Assembly: GCA_031769625.1 (NCBI GenBank)
Contig: JAUIMM010000213.1
Location: 5,537,501-5,601,500, forward strand
Reading direction: 5' to 3'
Source of the DNA: Taudactylus pleione
Taxonomy: Eukaryota > Chordata > Amphibia > Anura > Myobatrachidae
Length of the DNA stretch: 64,000 nt
The notes under the pieces were generated by a model. That model made no database searches, was not told where the DNA came from, and worked only from the letters and a program-made list of their open reading frames with translations. Shown piece after piece: positions 1 to 9,762 of this stretch. Each line of letters opens with the position of its first letter. Position 1 is the first letter of the stretch. The position numbers and the translations under genes are program-made.

Positions 1-559
1 TATCCTTCCTAAGCAGAAAAATATTTGCTATTTGGGTACATTTTGGGTCTTAAACCCGATAATTATAATTTCTTCTCTATTCTATTTACGGCAATATGAA
101 ATTCTGATTCGTGCAAATGTATTGAAATACACTGTACGGTGTGTAAGTAGTGCAGGGATTGCATTTACCATCCCTTCACTGCTAGTTCGGGAGCTGGCTC
201 CAGTACTGCACATGGACGGTCTGCTTACCATACATGCGCGAGTGGAGAGTGCAGTCCCAGTACTTTTGGCATAATTTAGCCTATGGGCTAACGCCATTAG
301 CTACCGGGGTCAAGCTCTTAAATGCATCGTGGAGCTTGGTAAATTTGGCTAAAAATCAACCCCCATAGAGACCTATAGGGGCTGCTTTTGCGAGCAAAAA
401 CAGGAGACTGCAGCAGTTATATCTGCCATGGTCCCTAGCTATATAAATTTGGGGGATACTTATTTGTGTGTATGCCCCCAACATGCTGTGGCCAGACCCC
501 CTCCAGGGTAGCCCCAGGTAGTTGCTGTACCGAGGCCCAAGATTTCATTTGGTAGCTCT
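1..559. other. Unannotated stretch
   Basis: No gene or recognisable element is seen. The reading frames are short and lack any familiar motif. Confidence 0.5.
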
Positions 560-1336
560 GATTGTAATAATCTGGTCCTCCTCTTCCACCTCCCCCTTGA
601 ACCTATCCACTGCCCCACTCTTTTTGCCCATTCCAATTTTGCCCACCTCTTCAATCTCTACCTCTCCTCAGGCACTGTCTCCTCTGCAACCAAGCATGCC
701 CTTTTTTCCCCATTGATTTTCACCCTTGATCCTAACACTCTCTCCAACTAACGACACATCTCTCTCCTCCCTTTTGACTCCAAACTCCTTAAGTAGATTG
801 TCTACAACTGCCTTTCTTTCCTTCTACTGCCCTCATGAAAATCAGCAATGACCTTCTTGCTGCCAAATTCAAGGACCACTACTCTCTGCTCATTCTTCTC
901 GACCTCACTGCTGCTTTTGACACTGGACCACCCTCTCCTGCAAATCACTCCCTTGGGCTGTCTGATTGTATCCTCTCCTTGCTGTCCTCATACCTCTGAC
1001 TGTTCCTTCTCTGTTTCCTCTCATGACCCCACTTCCATCACCAGTAGGTGTCACCCCAAGGTTCTGTTCTTAGACCACTCCTATTCTCCCTGTATATGTC
1101 CTCTTTAGGTGAGCTCATCAGCTCTTTTGGCTTCCAATATCAGCTCTATGCTGAAGATACTCATCTACTTTCTTCCCCTGACTTCTCCCCCACTCTCCTC
1201 ACTCTCTAACTGTCTCTCTGAGATCTCTACCTGGATGTCTCAGTGCTTTCTTAAACTTAACATGTCTAAGACCGAGCTGATAACCTCACCTCCAGATCTT
1301 TCAGATATATCATGTCTGCTGTGCAGCACAGCTGAT
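560..1336 (+). pseudogene. L2/CR1-like LINE reverse transcriptase fragment
   Basis: Broken translation on the + strand reads as the middle of a non-LTR retrotransposon reverse transcriptase. A LLDLTAAFDT block (around 890-920) corresponds to the first catalytic aspartate region. It is followed by [17 protein letters not shown] (around 1055-1110), then [12 protein letters not shown] (around 1130-1175), where the usual YADD has become YAED, then WMSQCFLKLNMSKTEL (around 1230-1280). These blocks in this order are typical of the L2/CR1 group. The blocks sit in different frames with stops between them, so this is a dead 5'-truncated copy. The assignment to L2 rather than another CR1-group clade is inferred from motif wording only. 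Confidence 0.7.
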
Positions 1337-1346
1337 GCATGATATG

Positions 1347-1735
1347 TAGTGTTCACTCTAGCTCCGGCGGCAGGCAGGGTGCCGGAGCTAGAGATGGCCC
1401 TTTATGCGTGCGCCCGAAAAGGGTCGTGTCCATTGAAAAGGGGGCGTGTCTATAAGACGTGTCCCCTTTTCGTCAGTCTTGGGGGCGTGCCCCCAAGCAC
1501 TGCAGACAGGGAGAATAGATGCCGGGCGCATGCACCCGGCGTCTATTCTCCGGCGGTGACCAGGTCACCCCACATTTCTCCACGAGTGGGACACTGCGAC
1601 CCGCGGGTGAAAACTGCACCCGCAGGCTGTGAGGGTAGGGTGCTTTTTGCCCTCCTGGAGGGCAGGGTACTTTTTTGCCCTCCAGAAGGAGGGCTAGGCG
1701 CCGTGCCCCGCTAAAACAGCCTAGCGGGAACGCTA
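1347..1735. mobile_element. Hairpin-rich non-autonomous DNA element (TAGYGTTC ends)
   Basis: The ends are inverted: TAGTGTTCACTCTAG at 1347-1361 and the complement of TAGCGTTCCCGCTAG at 1721-1735. The interior is a chain of local hairpins. Examples are CTAGCTCCGGC/GCCGGAGCTAG near 1358-1391, GAAAAGGGG...CCCCTTTTC near 1435-1472, a long stem GGAGAATAGA...TCTATTCTCC near 1510-1551, and GCGGGTG/CACCCGC near 1602-1626. A single open frame across it is an accident of GC richness. The 8 bases on each side match only weakly, so the target duplication is unclear. A solitary end with the same termini is at 39,871-39,885. Confidence 0.6.
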
Positions 1736-1842
1736 GATGTCTGTAATAGATGTCTTTTGAAAGATGAATTGGTTGAACATACTAAAAGATGGTCGGGACA
1801 ACATGTCATTGATTGGCTTTACACAAAATATATTGTTTAGTG

Positions 1843-2147
1843 CAGTGTTTCCCAAACTTAGAACCATGGATTAGTGGTCAATTGCCAAATCAAATTCTAT
1901 ATTGTCCATGTGATACACAAAACCAGTGCTTGTGGCTGCCAATCCTAAAATATTTAACAAACAAAAGCACAACCCTGTCCATCACTACATAACTGAGCCT
2001 AAGCGTGACACGTAAATACAATTTACACTTAGCTAATGTATTCATTTTTTCACAACTTTCCCAATAAGAAACATTTGGCCTGGGGTGCTGGGAATAAAAT
2101 ACTGATACTCTATGGTGCTGTGATTCAAGTAAGTTTGGAAACCACTG
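1843..2147. mobile_element. hAT-like MITE
   Basis: The left end is CAGTGTTTCCCAAACTT and the right end is the complement of CAGTGGTTTCCAAACTTAC. The flanking 8-bp duplication is GTTTAGTG (1835-1842) and GTCTAGTG (2148-2155), 7 of 8 matching. CAGNGGTTCCCAAAC ends with an 8-bp duplication are the hallmark of hAT elements. No transposase is present. The interior resembles the hAT fragment around 55,541-55,764 in inverted orientation. Confidence 0.75.
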
Positions 2148-2389
2148 GTCTAGTGTTAACCCAGCATTTGAGATTAAAGGCAAAATAAAAAAATCTGCAA
2201 TGGCTATTATCAGAATCCATCTCATCTGCAGATGCAGGGGCAGGTTGTGACAAGGATCAATAGGTTTTAGAGATTGATACTATTTAGAGTTGAACGAGAT
2301 CAAAAAGGAAATATCTCAGTACAATCCACGACTCTTGTCTGATTCCACAGCTTTGCAAGACAGTCTACAACGGGGCTATTTGACATGCA

Positions 2390-2509
2390 GCCCTCCAGCT
2401 ACTGAGGAACTACATATCCAAGCATGCCCTGCTACAGATTTAGCATGCTTTAAAAGCAAAACTGTGGCTGGGCATGCTGAGATGTGCAGTTCCACAGTAG
2501 CTGGAGGGC
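2390..2509. repeat. Palindromic element
   Basis: GCCCTCCAGCTACTG at the left is mirrored by CAGTAGCTGGAGGGC at the right. Pairing continues inward (GGAACTACA.../...GCAGTTCC; AAGCATGCCC/GGGCATGCT), giving a folded element of about 120 bp. No coding capacity is seen. Confidence 0.6.
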
Positions 2510-2712
2510 CCCATGTTTAATATACATGGTCTACAATCTTTGATCAAAACAAAAGCAATTGCCCCACTTCCGTCAGATCACAAGGGCAAAAGGGTTTTAG
2601 TCTGGACTTTTTTGTCAAAAATCATCGGGATTCTTTTGCACTATTCTGGACCTAAATAGACAATAAATTTGAAGGTCAGCGTTTACAATGGGTAAAATAA
2701 TAAAGAATGTAA

Positions 2713-2890
2713 GGGGTAAATTTACTAAAGTGAGAGTTTTTAGAAGTGAGTTTTAGAAGAGATGTTGCCTATAGCAACCATTGCTACTTAACATTTAACT
2801 AGCACCTAGATAATAGCTAGAATCTGGTTGCTATGGGCAACATCTCTTCTAAAACGCACTTCTAAAAACTCCCACTTTAGTAAATTTACC
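2713..2890. mobile_element. Palindromic MITE (GGGGTAAATTTACTAAAG ends)
   Basis: The left arm starts GGGGTAAATTTACTAAAGTG and continues GAGTTTTTAGAAGTG. The right arm is its near-perfect complement, ending TAGTAAATTTACC. Both arms also carry matching GTTGCCTATAGCAACC / GGTTGCTATGGGCAAC blocks. The whole unit folds as one long hairpin. Its terminal wording is shared with the elements at 15,892-16,088, 36,476-36,664 and near 51,673, suggesting one superfamily, possibly Tc1/mariner-like because TA flanks some copies. Confidence 0.7.
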
Positions 2891-3018
2891 TTTTGCTATT
2901 ATCTTCTATAGAAGGTGCTAGTTAAATGTAAAGTAGCATCTGATTGGTTTACTTAGCACTGCTAAGTAAAGAATGCCTAAAATACATTAAAATGTAAGGA
3001 ATGTAAACTATACTTTAC

Positions 3019-3360
3019 CGTACTTGCCAACCCTCCTTGATTGTCAGGGAGAATCCCTGAAATAGTAGCAGAATCCCTGAAGAGTCTAGCAGTCTCTAGC
3101 ACCTTACCCCCATTATGTAGCTGTTATATACTTGGGGGGAAAAATAAATAAATCAGAGATGTATACATTCAAATGATGTGCCATTTCCCTGCATTGGTTA
3201 TAAGGCACAGTGATCCGTATGGCTTCATGCATTTTCATATGAGGTTTCTCTTGGACACTTATATGGAACCCTTTGTAAAACACAATACATGAGCAACCCC
3301 TCAAAAACATCAGTGTATTTTCATCAACAAGTAGGTAGATCTAACTGCTTTAGGGCTCAG
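3019..3360 (-). mobile_element. Truncated copy of the CATACTTGCC element, lacking the hairpin-ladder insert
   Basis: Starting at CGTACTTGCCAACCCTCC, the sequence is the reverse complement of the element at 6,342-7,302. Shared blocks include TTGTCAGGGAGA, GGTTATAAGGCACA, and the stretch about TGTATTTTCATCAACAAGTAG. It lacks the 540-bp hairpin-ladder insert present in the other copy, so it represents the unoccupied site. It diverges near 3,360, before the second terminus. Confidence 0.7.
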
Positions 3361-3648
3361 TTACACGCGGACGAAAGTCAATTTTATGGCAGGCCACTCA
3401 GATGTGGCAGTACATGGCCACTTTTTTTTTTTTTTTAATTTTAAATCATTCAAGCTACAGGGGGTTTTCAATTGTAAATTGCAATGTGGACACTCTGGTA
3501 CTACTATCAAACTTACATGGGGTACCAGGATGTATCGTGCCCTCATGCAGTTTCAGTCACCTGCTCTGACTAAGGTCTGGGTGTGGGATGTGTGACCAGA
3601 AGGCCCATAGCAGCACATAAGAACTAGTGGACAGGCAAGTCAAATATA

Positions 3649-4034
3649 CATACCTCCCAACTTTTGTGCACGATGAATAGGGAAACTTTGTGCGCCTGAA
3701 AAGGGAAAGGGGCTTCGTGGAAAGGGGCGGGGCCTCATGAAAAGGGGCGAAGGTGCGCGGCAACCACCGTTTATGTCACTGTAGGGGGCGTGCTCAGCAC
3801 TCTTCGAGATGCTGGGCAGCCCCAAGGCTTTCCCTACACTAGTGAACAGATGGCGTGCGAATGCGTACGGCATCTGTTCACCTTCTGCACACCTGCTCTG
3901 CTATGCAGAGCAGCGGTATGTGCTATCCCCAACTTCCCCCCCACTGTAGGACACTGCGGCCCGCACGTGGTACAGCGGGACAGTCCCAGAAAAACAGTAC
4001 TGTCCCGCTGAATGCTGGACAGTTGTGAGGTATG
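3649..4034. mobile_element. Hairpin-rich element (CATACCTCCCAAC ends)
   Basis: Termini are CATACCTCCCAACTTTTGTGC at the left and GGACAGTTGTGAGGTATG at the right. The interior holds separate stems, including GTGAACAGATG...CATCTGTTCAC (around 3842-3881), GCTCTGC/GCAGAGC (around 3896-3912) and CAGCGGGACAGT...ACTGTCCCGCTG (around 3974-4012). Flanks CAAATATA and AATATATA give only a weak 8-bp duplication. No transposase is seen, so this is non-autonomous. Confidence 0.65.
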
Positions 4035-4236
4035 AATATATAGTGTGGTGGGTGCCTATAACGTTATAACATGACTCTAGCACAATAATAATGGCTGCAA
4101 CAAAAATAGATGAGTACATTTTCTAACTCCTCTTCCTCTTATTGTACATATCATGACGGTTACAAATATCACTTAACACTAATGACTCCAGCAGGAGTGG
4201 GATTGTATTGCCAGCGGCTGTATAGCCACCGGTTCA

Positions 4237-4645
4237 AATCCCGACAGCGGCTGGCCGAACGGAGGAAATCCAGACAGCGGTGGTAAGTACAGCTAACCCT
4301 CCCCTCTCCCCACCTAACCCTCCTTCAGGGGTGCCTAACACTAACCTCCCCCCCTAGTGCCTAACCTCCCCCTGTTAGTGCCTAAACCTAACCGGCCCCC
4401 TGCACCCTAAACCTAACCCTCCTGGGGGTGGTGCCTAACCCTAACCCCCCCATCCCCTAGCCTAACACTGACCCTCCCTGGGGGGTGCCTAACCATATGT
4501 ACCCCCAGGGTGCCATAAACCTAACCCTCCCCCGCCCCCACACGGTTAAGAGGACGGGCGCCCGTACTTACCTCGTTCGGGCCCGCGTCGTTCTGCATCT
4601 TGACGCCTGTCATAAATCCCTATTCGGCATTCCGGTGTTGGGATT
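4237..4645 (+). mobile_element. Interspersed element rich in CCTAACCCT motifs, copy 1
   Basis: The left end is AATCCCGACAGCGGCTGG and the right end is the complement of AATCCCAACACCGG. Between them lie about 250 bp of irregular, C-rich repeats of CCTAACCCT / GTGCCTAACC, resembling vertebrate telomere sequence. Two other copies occur at 9,763-10,325 and near 50,495-50,785. No coding capacity is present. Confidence 0.65.
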
Positions 4646-4780
4646 GTCACATAACTACATCCCCTTCCAGCATAGTCTTCAGTTTACAAATCAAAACTTA
4701 AATAGGGATCAAATACCTGGTTGCTATGTGTAGTATTTCCGCAACACCAGGTTACATATAAGCGTACAGTGAACTCCAAT

Positions 4781-5237
4781 GGCCTGATTCAGAGATGAAC
4801 GCAATGCAGATTTTTATACAGATCGAATGATTGTTTGCTATTGCGCATGGATTAAAGTCACACAGTGCACACGCAGTGATTGTATTGCGATTCCGCACGA
4901 ACAGAGAGCCCGTTCACAAAGTGAGTGACAGGTAGTAAGCGTTTGGGAATGTAACGGGGAGTGGTTAGAAAAACGTAGGTGTGTCTTACCAGTTAAACGC
5001 CATTACATGGGCGTGCATGAATTAGAAATTACGATCTCTTATGCAGCACGAGAGCTCTCTGCCTGTCTGGAGGGACGCTGTCAGTGATTGACAGTCTGTT
5101 GTCATTTGTGGTTGGGGAGGGGGCAACGATAGTCTCCATTTCCCAAAACAGGCATATCGCCGTCATTGGCAGGAAGGGAAGAGACCAGGATCTCCATTGG
5201 CTGATGGAGATTTCCCGGCCCTTTTGTTATCCCTACA
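4781..5237. mobile_element. Partial GGGCCTGATTCAGA-family element
   Basis: GGCCTGATTCAGAGATGAACG at 4781 matches the terminus of the hairpin-ladder family. The interior has a few weak stems such as GTCAGTGATTGAC. No matching right terminus is visible before the hAT insertion at 5,246, so it is either truncated or highly diverged. Confidence 0.4.
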
Positions 5238-5245
5238 CACTAGAC

Positions 5246-5608
5246 CAGGGATGGGGAACCTATTGGCCGGGGGCCTTATAAGGCCCTCAGTATCATTTGG
5301 TCTGGCCCTCAGAGCTTTTTTCTGCTAGCCTCATTTGGCTAGCAGGGTGCCTAGAATGGCACACTACAGCCAGAATCTATGCAGCAGTGCTACCTGGAGC
5401 ATCCTTAGGATGCTTCATACGGTCACGCCGCTGCCCTTACAGCTCCACAGAGCATCCTCAGGATGCTCCAGGCATTCCTGTAATAAACGACGGTTGTTGC
5501 CCCACCCCATGTGACATCACGTGGAGGGGGCATGGCCTAATCCAGGCCTGCAAATAATGTTATGTATATTAAATTGGCCCTCGGCAGAAAAAAGGTTCCC
5601 CACCCCTG
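5246..5608. mobile_element. hAT-like MITE with perfect 8-bp target duplication
   Basis: The ends are CAGGGATGGGGAACCT and the complement CAGGGGTGGGGAACCTTTTT. The flanking 8 bp CACTAGAC occur at 5238-5245 and again at 5609-5616 without mismatch. This combination identifies a hAT-type insertion. It carries GCATCCTNAGGATGC hairpins internally and no transposase. It interrupts a Harbinger-like MITE relic. Confidence 0.85.
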
Positions 5609-5616
5609 CACTAGAC

Positions 5617-5684
5617 GATATTTTGAATGATTTGGCCGATTCCAACACATTGGAACGACAAAACATTAACTGTGTACGCACTAT
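5617..5684. mobile_element. Relic of Harbinger-like MITE split by the hAT element
   Basis: GATATTTTGAATGATTTGGC followed by CGATTCCAACACATTGGAAC matches the left part of the MITE copies at 21,976 and 63,566. Its left terminus lies just before the hAT insertion, and its right part ends at the ladder element beginning at 5,685. This gives a stack of three insertions. Confidence 0.5.
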
Positions 5685-6109
5685 GGGCCTGATTCAGACC
5701 CTGTCGCAAGCGCTGAGCTCTCGCAACCGGGTCGATGGTGGCCCACAGCGCATGCACACAACGTAGCCGATGTTGAGTGACAGCTCGCCCCCTTTGGTGG
5801 GCGGACCGGGGGGGTGGCTGCCATTTGGGGGCGGCTCCACTGACATCACGAGTGATGTCAGTGGAGAGATTTCGGCTCTGTTAGAGCCGAAATCTCTCTG
5901 GGGCTTGCGGCCACGAGACCCTACCACAAGGGTCTCGTCACAAGCCCGATGGTCTTGAACATCGCGACCATCATCATGGCCGCTCGCAATAGCTGTGGGT
6001 GGTCACCCACAGCTATGCGAGCAGCCAAGAGGCCGAACCAACAAAAAAAAACCCCGACCCTGATTCAGAGCGAGCGCTCTGTCAGAGCAAGCGGCTCTGA
6101 ATCAGGCCC
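5685..6109. mobile_element. Hairpin-ladder element, copy 1
   Basis: Termini are GGGCCTGATTCAGA and the complement TCTGAATCAGGCCC. Flanking trinucleotides are TAT and AAT, roughly the 3-bp duplication seen in Harbinger-like insertions. The interior is a series of stems: 5835-5866 (perfect 15-bp arms), 5865-5897 (perfect 15-bp arms), 5982-6022 (19-20 bp arms with one bulge) and others. The order of stems is the same as in the copy at 6,562-7,101. The left part is shorter because one arm of the fourth stem is missing. Confidence 0.8.
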
Positions 6110-6341
6110 AATGTGCATTCCCAGGGGGGGTCGTTTGTTGCATCTTCAGATCTTTTGTACATGCAGGAAGATTTGGCAATCTCGTTAGCGATTCCCCGCA
6201 GATCGTGCAGTGGCAAACGCAAGATTTCTAGAGGGGGGTTTCCAAATGCTTGATTTTAGAGTGAGTGTGGCTTATCCAGCTTTAATATGCGTCATACAAA
6301 ATGTATTGTGTGTCATGTTTCCAGCATATACAGGACCAGAG

Positions 6342-7302
6342 CATACTTGCCTACTTTTGAAAAAGAATTTCAGGGAGATTGTGAAAGCAGCACCTATGAG
6401 CGCGGCGGTAAAGTGGGCGTGTCCTGCTACATCTGAGAGGCGTGTCTTAAAATTGATTTACATCCAAATGTAAATGAGCCCCAAAGCAGTTAGTAAGATC
6501 TACTTGTTGATGAAAATACACTGATACTTCTCAGAAAATACATGTAGCCATAGGGATCATTGGGCCTGATTCAGACCCACTCGCGAGCGGCTGTCCGCTC
6601 GCAAGTGGGTCGATGTTCTGGACTGAGCATGCGCACGACGGAGGGAGCTCCGTCGTGCGCATGCGCCAGCCGCGACGAGCGAAGGAAAGTCCTTCGCTCG
6701 TTGTGTCCGATCAAAGGGGGCGTGCTGTCAATGTTGATTGACAGCACGCCCCCTTTGGTAGGGGTGCCGGGGGCGTGCCTCCCTGACGGGGGCGTTCCCA
6801 CGGGAACGCCTCCCGTCAAAAGCCGGCCCACTGACATCACTAGTGATGTCAGTGGGAGTGATTTTGGCTCTGATAGAGCCAAAATCACTCCGGAGCTTGC
6901 GGTTGAAAACCTCAACCGCAGGCTCCGGCTCACAATTTCGATGGTCTCGACCATCGCGGCCATCAAAATGCACGCTCGTATAGCCTGTGGGTGGTGACCC
7001 ACAGCTATACGAGCGTCCAGAAGGACGCTCCATTTTCATGGAGGCCGGCCCTCATTCAGAGCGTGCGCTCTGCTCAGAGCGTACGGCTCTGAATGAGGGC
7101 CATTGTGCCTTATAACCAATGCAGGGAAATTATACTAATGATCCCATTTGAATGTATATATCTCTGTTTTTTCTTTTATATAACAGCTTCATAATGGGGG
7201 TAAGGATGAAATGAGGGAGATTGGTAGACTCTTCAGGGAGACAGGGAGATTGCTGCTATTTCAGGGAGTCTCCCTGACAATGAGGGAGAGTTGGCAAGTA
7301 TG
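6342..7302. mobile_element. DNA element with CATACTTGCC ends, carrying a nested ladder element
   Basis: The left end is CATACTTGCCTACTTTTG and the right end is the complement CATACTTGCCAACTCTCC. The 8-bp duplication GACCAGAG is perfect (6334-6341 and 7303-7310). The element is split at about 6,561 by the 540-bp ladder element. Its own sequence reappears, without that insert, at 3,019-3,360. No transposase frame is seen. Confidence 0.8.
6562..7101. mobile_element. Hairpin-ladder element, copy 2 (13 stem-loops)
   Basis: Termini are GGGCCTGATTCAGA and the complement of GGCCCTCATTCAGA, with ATT on both sides (6559-6561, 7102-7104). Thirteen consecutive stem-loops are visible: 6574-6611, 6627-6664 (17-bp perfect arms), 6675-6701 (12 bp), 6713-6756 (20 bp perfect), 6784-6818, 6827-6856 (14 bp), 6856-6890 (16 bp perfect), 6891-6927, 6939-6956, 6972-7016, 7028-7043, 7057-7072 and 7075-7091. 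Together they cover about 396 of 540 bases. Open frames on both strands arise because each arm is read twice; no protein is implied. The 3-bp duplication and the GGGCC terminus suggest PIF/Harbinger mobilisation, by inference. Confidence 0.85.
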
Positions 7303-7310
7303 GACCAGAG

Positions 7311-8575
7311 ATCACAGTAAGCCATTAGATGCGGCAGTAGGGCCATCCTGTTTGAGCTGAATGTTTTAATTTTAGATGTGGGCACCATTCCAGGGCATGG
7401 GAGCAAGTCCGGGAGTCTGGGGGAGCAGCAGAAGAACCTAGCACTGCCCTGGACATATATGTAAATATTGGACTCTAGAGCAGTGCATCCCTAACAGTGC
7501 ATGTTTTCCAAATCCCCTAATTGGTGCACAGGTGTATTTATTACTGGCTGATACATGTTAAAAGATCCATAGGTTGTGCTATTTATTTCATTTATGATAC
7601 TGAGAAGTAAAATTCCATTATATTACTATTCATGGTGTGGGCTGGGGAGGGGGATTTCCAGGCAGACGGAAACCCCCACTGCGTTTGCCTATGTCGTGTG
7701 TACGCTCTACCCAACGACCGGGCGATATGGTTACATTATATAAAAGGAACAAGATTAATGGAGTGAAAACCACTCCATTAAGGATTTATGTGGACAATTC
7801 CCCTAACCACCGCATATCACCCGTCAGCGAGGACCTAGCTGATCACTATGTGGTAATCAAGCCTACGCCAAGACCCTATAGTCACTTCTTTATACGCCGA
7901 CCGGGAGGATCCCTTGTGGTCACTGTGCGTATGTCCCGCTGCTGACAGCTTTTAGCGGGGACAAGTGATTCTTTCATCTCTGCACAGCTATCCACATTAC
8001 CTCGGAGTTGGCTTAAGAGAATTTTTAGCAAGTCCTATAAGATCTGTCGAAGTCGAATGATTGCATGCGACCGCAATTCAACTGTTATCGGATGATTTGG
8101 TCGTTCGCTGCCCGATTTATGTTCGTACAATCCACGATGTAACATTGCGTGCGCACAAACCCAGTGTGTGCACGTATCCACACATTCGCACAACACTAAA
8201 TAGTGAATAATATACAACACTCTCACACTGACAAACACAATATTCATGCAGGGTTTAGTTAGTAACAAGAAACAGCTTCTGTATACATATCTGAGAAAAG
8301 TCATTAAAAAACAATACACCAGGATACTGTGAGTGTTTTACATATAAATTGGGAAGCCCTGTATATAGACAAGTATGGCTGTGGCAATTGAAATATAACC
8401 CAGACATTGATGTGCACAATTGAATTTGTCTGAGTTAACATTGGTCAGAGGTTTTGCTTACCAGACACAGTGGCAACGACAATCAGCTGGGGGCCCCCAC
8501 CCTGCTTGAAAGTGAACCTAGCTGTTTGTAACACCTTGCATTATAGATTTAAATATATATTTTAGTAAGGGATAG
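7311..8575. other. Unannotated stretch
   Basis: No gene or clear element. A small hairpin, TAATGGAGTG/CCACTCCATTA, lies near 7,757-7,781. Confidence 0.4.
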
Positions 8576-8690
8576 AATATATATATATATATATATATTT
8601 ATTATTATTATTATCCTTTATTTATATGGCGCCACAAGTGTTCCACAGCGCCTTACATAGTACACAGAACTAATAGGTGAACAAGAAACA
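8576..8690 (-). repeat. (TA)n and 3' tail of a LINE/SINE-type retroelement
   Basis: A (TA)n tract at about 8,578-8,598 is followed by (ATT)n and, on the - strand, GGCGCTGTGGAACACTTGTG then GCGCCATATAAATAAA. This 'GCGCTGTGGAA...GGCGC(C/T)ATATAAATAAA + short tandem tail' pattern is common at the 3' ends of vertebrate L2/CR1-type elements. Only the tail is recognisable. Confidence 0.55.
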
Positions 8691-8849
8691 AGTAACTTAC
8701 AGTGCAGGACAAGGACACGACTTATGTACATTGCTGAAATAGTGATTAAAGCACTCACAATAAGCTGCCGGGAGTTGGCAGTCCCGTGTTAGGTGCCCTA
8801 ATGGGGAGTAGAGAGTAGAAGAAAATGTAAAGAGAAGCACATGAGGGAA

Positions 8850-8872
8850 GAGGTCTATATATATATATATAT
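8850..8872. repeat. (TA)n microsatellite
   Basis: A short run of alternating TA. Confidence 0.8.
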
Positions 8873-9762
8873 TAAATCCATCATAAATAGACTTGCATAC
8901 ATAAAACACACACACACATAGACTCACATGCATAAAGACCGCACATTACGCACAGTTGCGCTGTTTCACTCTACAAATAAACGCACCACGCATATTAGCA
9001 ACTTTATGCAATATTCTCTTGCACTTACATATACACAAATTACATGAAAGATTCCCTAGTATTAAAGTGTAATATTCAAGGTTTATTCAGTGATTATTAA
9101 TGTTGTATAATAAAGGTTATTTGATATCTAAAGTTTAGTACATGGTAAGCAGACCGTGTCTGGTGTTGTACTGATCTACTGTGTCTCCACTGATTTCCGG
9201 TACCATCGGTGAGAAGATCGGAACCTGCGTCTGCAAACTATGGACTATAGAGAGTTAAAACATTAAAAATGTACTCTGTAATTTTAGCAGCTTAGATTTG
9301 CATGCAGGGGGAAAAAGGATAAAAAGGGCGGTTGGAGGCCGTTGTGTCCATTTGAAATTGTTCAATAAACGATCCTGTAACCAAGACACCTTTAAGAAGA
9401 ACCAATGGAATCATGCCAAGCTTATCTATTGTATTTCCAATTCCCAGCATGGGTATATATGTGCGCTCTCTGACCCCAGTCTGAAGTCTTCTTGCTGATG
9501 CTGTTGACGGAGGTTTCTTGCTGATGCCGGTATCTGGACCAGAGCGCGTGCATATATAACAACTGTACCTTGGGTCTGTATGATTTATTTGCGCTAATTG
9601 TCTTTAGATCACAGCGTGTAACCATCTGTTTTTATGTTGAATAATAACTTTTTATGCTTTCAAAACACATTCAAAGTCTGAAGGCATTTATTTACTATGC
9701 GACTCATTACGCTAAATTGTGACAATTCTAGAAGGTAGAGGCAGGATTTAGAAGGCTGTTTA
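8873..9762. other. Unannotated stretch
   Basis: AT-rich sequence with a short CA run near 8,908. No gene or clear element is recognised. Confidence 0.4.

Noticed and set aside
1349..1714. 121-codon open frame as a gene
   Set aside because: It lies wholly in a GC-rich hairpin element and matches no family.
4237..4645. Interstitial telomere from chromosome fusion
   Set aside because: The motif is irregular and lies inside an element with inverted ends present in three copies.
6560..7002. Overlapping 140-codon open frames on both strands
   Set aside because: They mirror each other because the sequence is made of hairpins; no recognisable protein.
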